From NCBI RefSeq assembly GCF_013488205.1, contig NZ_CP040908.1, forward strand, positions 248,001 through 312,000: a DNA stretch of 64,000 bases. Direction: 5' to 3'. Shown here piece by piece: positions 62,592 to 64,000 of this stretch. The number at the start of each line of letters is the position of its first letter. Position 1 is the stretch's first letter. The position numbers and the translations under genes are program-made. Under the pieces are notes generated by a model. That model was not told where the DNA came from. It did not search any database and worked only from the letters and a program-made list of their open reading frames with translations. The DNA comes from Empedobacter falsenii. Lineage in GTDB: Bacteria; Bacteroidota; Bacteroidia; Flavobacteriales; Weeksellaceae.

Positions 62592-64000
62592 ATGAACAAA
62601 ATTTTAAACTTTACCTTTTTTATGGTGTTTTTTTCTGTGATTCATGCGCAGATTACTATTAACGAAACTTTCGAAACATCAGCTCTTCCATCAGGATGGT
62701 CATATACACCATCGAGTACAGGTTGGATAAATTCTAACGTCAGCCCATTAAATGGTAGTAGATCGCTTAGAAAATCAATTTCAGCAACTACGGTAGCTCC
62801 TAATCCAGTAGTAGAATTTATAACAAAAAATGATACCAGATCTAATGGAAAAGAAATTTCTATTTCGGTAAAAACAAGGGCTTTTAAATTTTCTGATCGT
62901 GTAATAAATGGAGAGGTACAATTCTTATATTCTGTAGATAATGGAGTGACTTGGGTAGAATTAGGAGAGGCAATCAAATATAATGAAGCATTTGATCCAA
63001 ATATAGATAATTCTAATCAAGGTATTATCTCATCTCAATTTAAAATACCAAATGGAGTAGTTCCAGAAGGTTCAAATTTTAAATTTAAAGCAAAAGCATC
63101 TGTTGCTTTATTAGAGAATGGAGTCCCAAATAATTTATACATGTATTTTGATGACTTTGTGATAGCTCAATCTACGGAGACTTTACCTTCTTGTGTAACA
63201 CATCTTTCGCCAACAGATAATGGCATCAATATTGGGGTAGATCAAAATTTAACATGGTCACCAGCTGAAGGAGCAGAAGGTTATCACATTTATTTGGGAG
63301 AACAAACAGGTAATTATTCTATTTTGAATGGAATTGATTTAGGGAATGTAACAGTATATAAATTAGGTAGTAATTTAAAGTCTAATACATCATATTTTCT
63401 GAAAATAATTCCTTACAATACAATAGGAAGTGCTGAAAATTGTAACGAAATAACATTCAAGACTAAAACAACACCTGTTAATGATGAAATAACAGGAGCA
63501 ATTACACTAACACCATCAAATAGCTTATTCTGCGATGGAGGAGTCAGAGGAACATTTAAAAATGCATCAAAATCGATAGAAGAGTTAGGATGTAACACAT
63601 CCGCTAATAATAAGGACGATGTATGGTATAAATTTGTTGCAAAATCTAAAAGACATATCATTAATTTATCTTCTACAGAAGGAAGTGTAAACGATTTATA
63701 TTTTACATTATATGAAGGAGATTCAAATAAATTGATCACAAAAGATTGTATTGATGAAGAGCGAGCAATCTTAGATGATTTGATTGTAGGAAATACCTAT
63801 TACATCAGATTATTTACTTATTCGAATAATCTTACAGATTCAGAATTTGATATTTGTCTTTCTACAGCGGGGTCAACTCCAGAAAATGATGAGAAATCGA
63901 CAGCGATATTATTAGATAATTTTACTTTTGATAAAACTTTTGATACATCAGGATATACAAAAAGATCAAATGTAGTGATTGATGATTTAATAGGAACTTG
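62592..64000 (+). CDS. Large secreted protein with Fn3-like domain, 3' end beyond window
   Basis: An ATG at 62592 opens a frame that stays open for 469 codons to the window end. The signal peptide ends FSVIHAQ (about residue 20). A jelly-roll of the cleaved-adhesin or MAM-like type follows (ITINETFETSALPSGWSYTP, then YMYFDDFVIAQ). Next is a fibronectin type III-like domain (CVTHLSPTDNGINIGVDQNL, then GYHIYLGEQTGNY, ending ITFKTKTTP). After about residue 310 another beta domain begins (FCDGGVRGTFKNASKSIEEL, then DDVWYKFVAKSKRHIINL), of the pre-peptidase type. This layout is typical of T9SS-secreted surface proteins, but the C-terminal sorting domain is outside the window. Confidence 0.85.
   Translation, partial: MNKILNFTFFMVFFSVIHAQITINETFETSALPSGWSYTPSSTGWINSNVSPLNGSRSLRKSISATTVAPNPVVEFITKNDTRSNGKEISISVKTRAFKFSDRVINGEVQFLYSVDNGVTWVELGEAIKYNEAFDPNIDNSNQGIISSQFKIPNGVVPEGSNFKFKAKASVALLENGVPNNLYMYFDDFVIAQSTETLPSCVTHLSPTDNGINIGVDQNLTWSPAEGAEGYHIYLGEQTGNYSILNGIDLGNVTVYKLGSNLKSNTSYFLKIIPYNTIGSAENCNEITFKTKTTPVNDEITGAITLTPSNSLFCDGGVRGTFKNASKSIEELGCNTSANNKDDVWYKFVAKSKRHIINLSSTEGSVNDLYFTLYEGDSNKLITKDCIDEERAILDDLIVGNTYYIRLFTYSNNLTDSEFDICLSTAGSTPENDEKSTAILLDNFTFDKTFDTSGYTKRSNVVIDDLIGT

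Overview
This is a 64 kb stretch of low-GC chromosomal DNA from a member of the Bacteroidota, most likely the Flavobacteriia. The evidence is Bacteroidota-type promoters (TAnnTTTG), SusC/SusD/SusE surface glycan-uptake proteins, C-terminal sorting signals of the type IX secretion system (T9SS), a DnaE polymerase with a fused N-terminal exonuclease, and a fused alpha-beta E1 2-oxoacid dehydrogenase. A Weeksellaceae genus such as Empedobacter would fit, but that is an inference from general resemblance. I see no prophage, insertion sequence or CRISPR array.

Layout. 1-6.0 kb: the edge of a mannose-1-phosphate guanylyltransferase gene, an SprT-like protein, a MlaE/MlaF lipid ABC transporter pair, an outer-membrane barrel, a TPR protein, lumazine synthase and an acyl-ACP thioesterase. 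6.2-9.3 kb: an NlpE-like lipoprotein, ndk, small membrane proteins and a decayed EamA transporter pseudogene. 9.4-19.7 kb: alaS, an M23 peptidase with a MerR regulator, a small minus-strand cluster (DoxX-like protein, membrane protein, FMN reductase), dnaE and trxA. 19.8-20.3 kb: four identical tandem tRNA-Asp genes. 20.3-30.0 kb: a NUDIX hydrolase, an ECF sigma factor with a membrane partner, an aspartyl protease/PDZ protein, ahcY, a phosphopantetheinyl transferase, pnuC, a BI-1 protein and a LOG protein.

30.1-53.5 kb is a complete alpha-glucan (starch/maltodextrin) utilisation locus. A minus-strand arm encodes SusC, SusD, SusE, a T9SS-secreted GH13 amylase and, behind a terminator, a sialidase. 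A plus-strand arm encodes a LacI regulator, an MFS sugar symporter, beta-phosphoglucomutase, a GH65 maltose phosphorylase, a GH13 neopullulanase-like enzyme, a GH97 alpha-glucosidase and two GH13 lipoproteins. The inferred flow is: surface amylases cut starch; SusCDE binds and imports oligosaccharides; periplasmic GH13 and GH97 enzymes trim them; MFS brings maltose into the cytoplasm; phosphorylase plus phosphoglucomutase yield glucose and glucose-6-phosphate. A perfect operator-like palindrome lies between susC and lacI, and a 16-base sequence is shared by the regions upstream of susC and of the MFS gene. Palindromic composite repeats, including a perfect 48-bp triplication, fill three successive gaps of the plus-strand arm.

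53.5-64 kb: a PepSY-like lipoprotein, an unusual 533-aa methyltransferase, a coiled-coil membrane protein, an M16 protease, a fused branched-chain 2-oxoacid dehydrogenase E1, and the start of a large secreted protein cut by the window end.

I found no convincing wholly new system. The most interesting items are the repeat family in the starch locus, two heptanucleotide repeats abutting start codons (NUDIX, pnuC), the shared regulatory sequences around lacI, the tRNA-Asp array and the methyltransferase.
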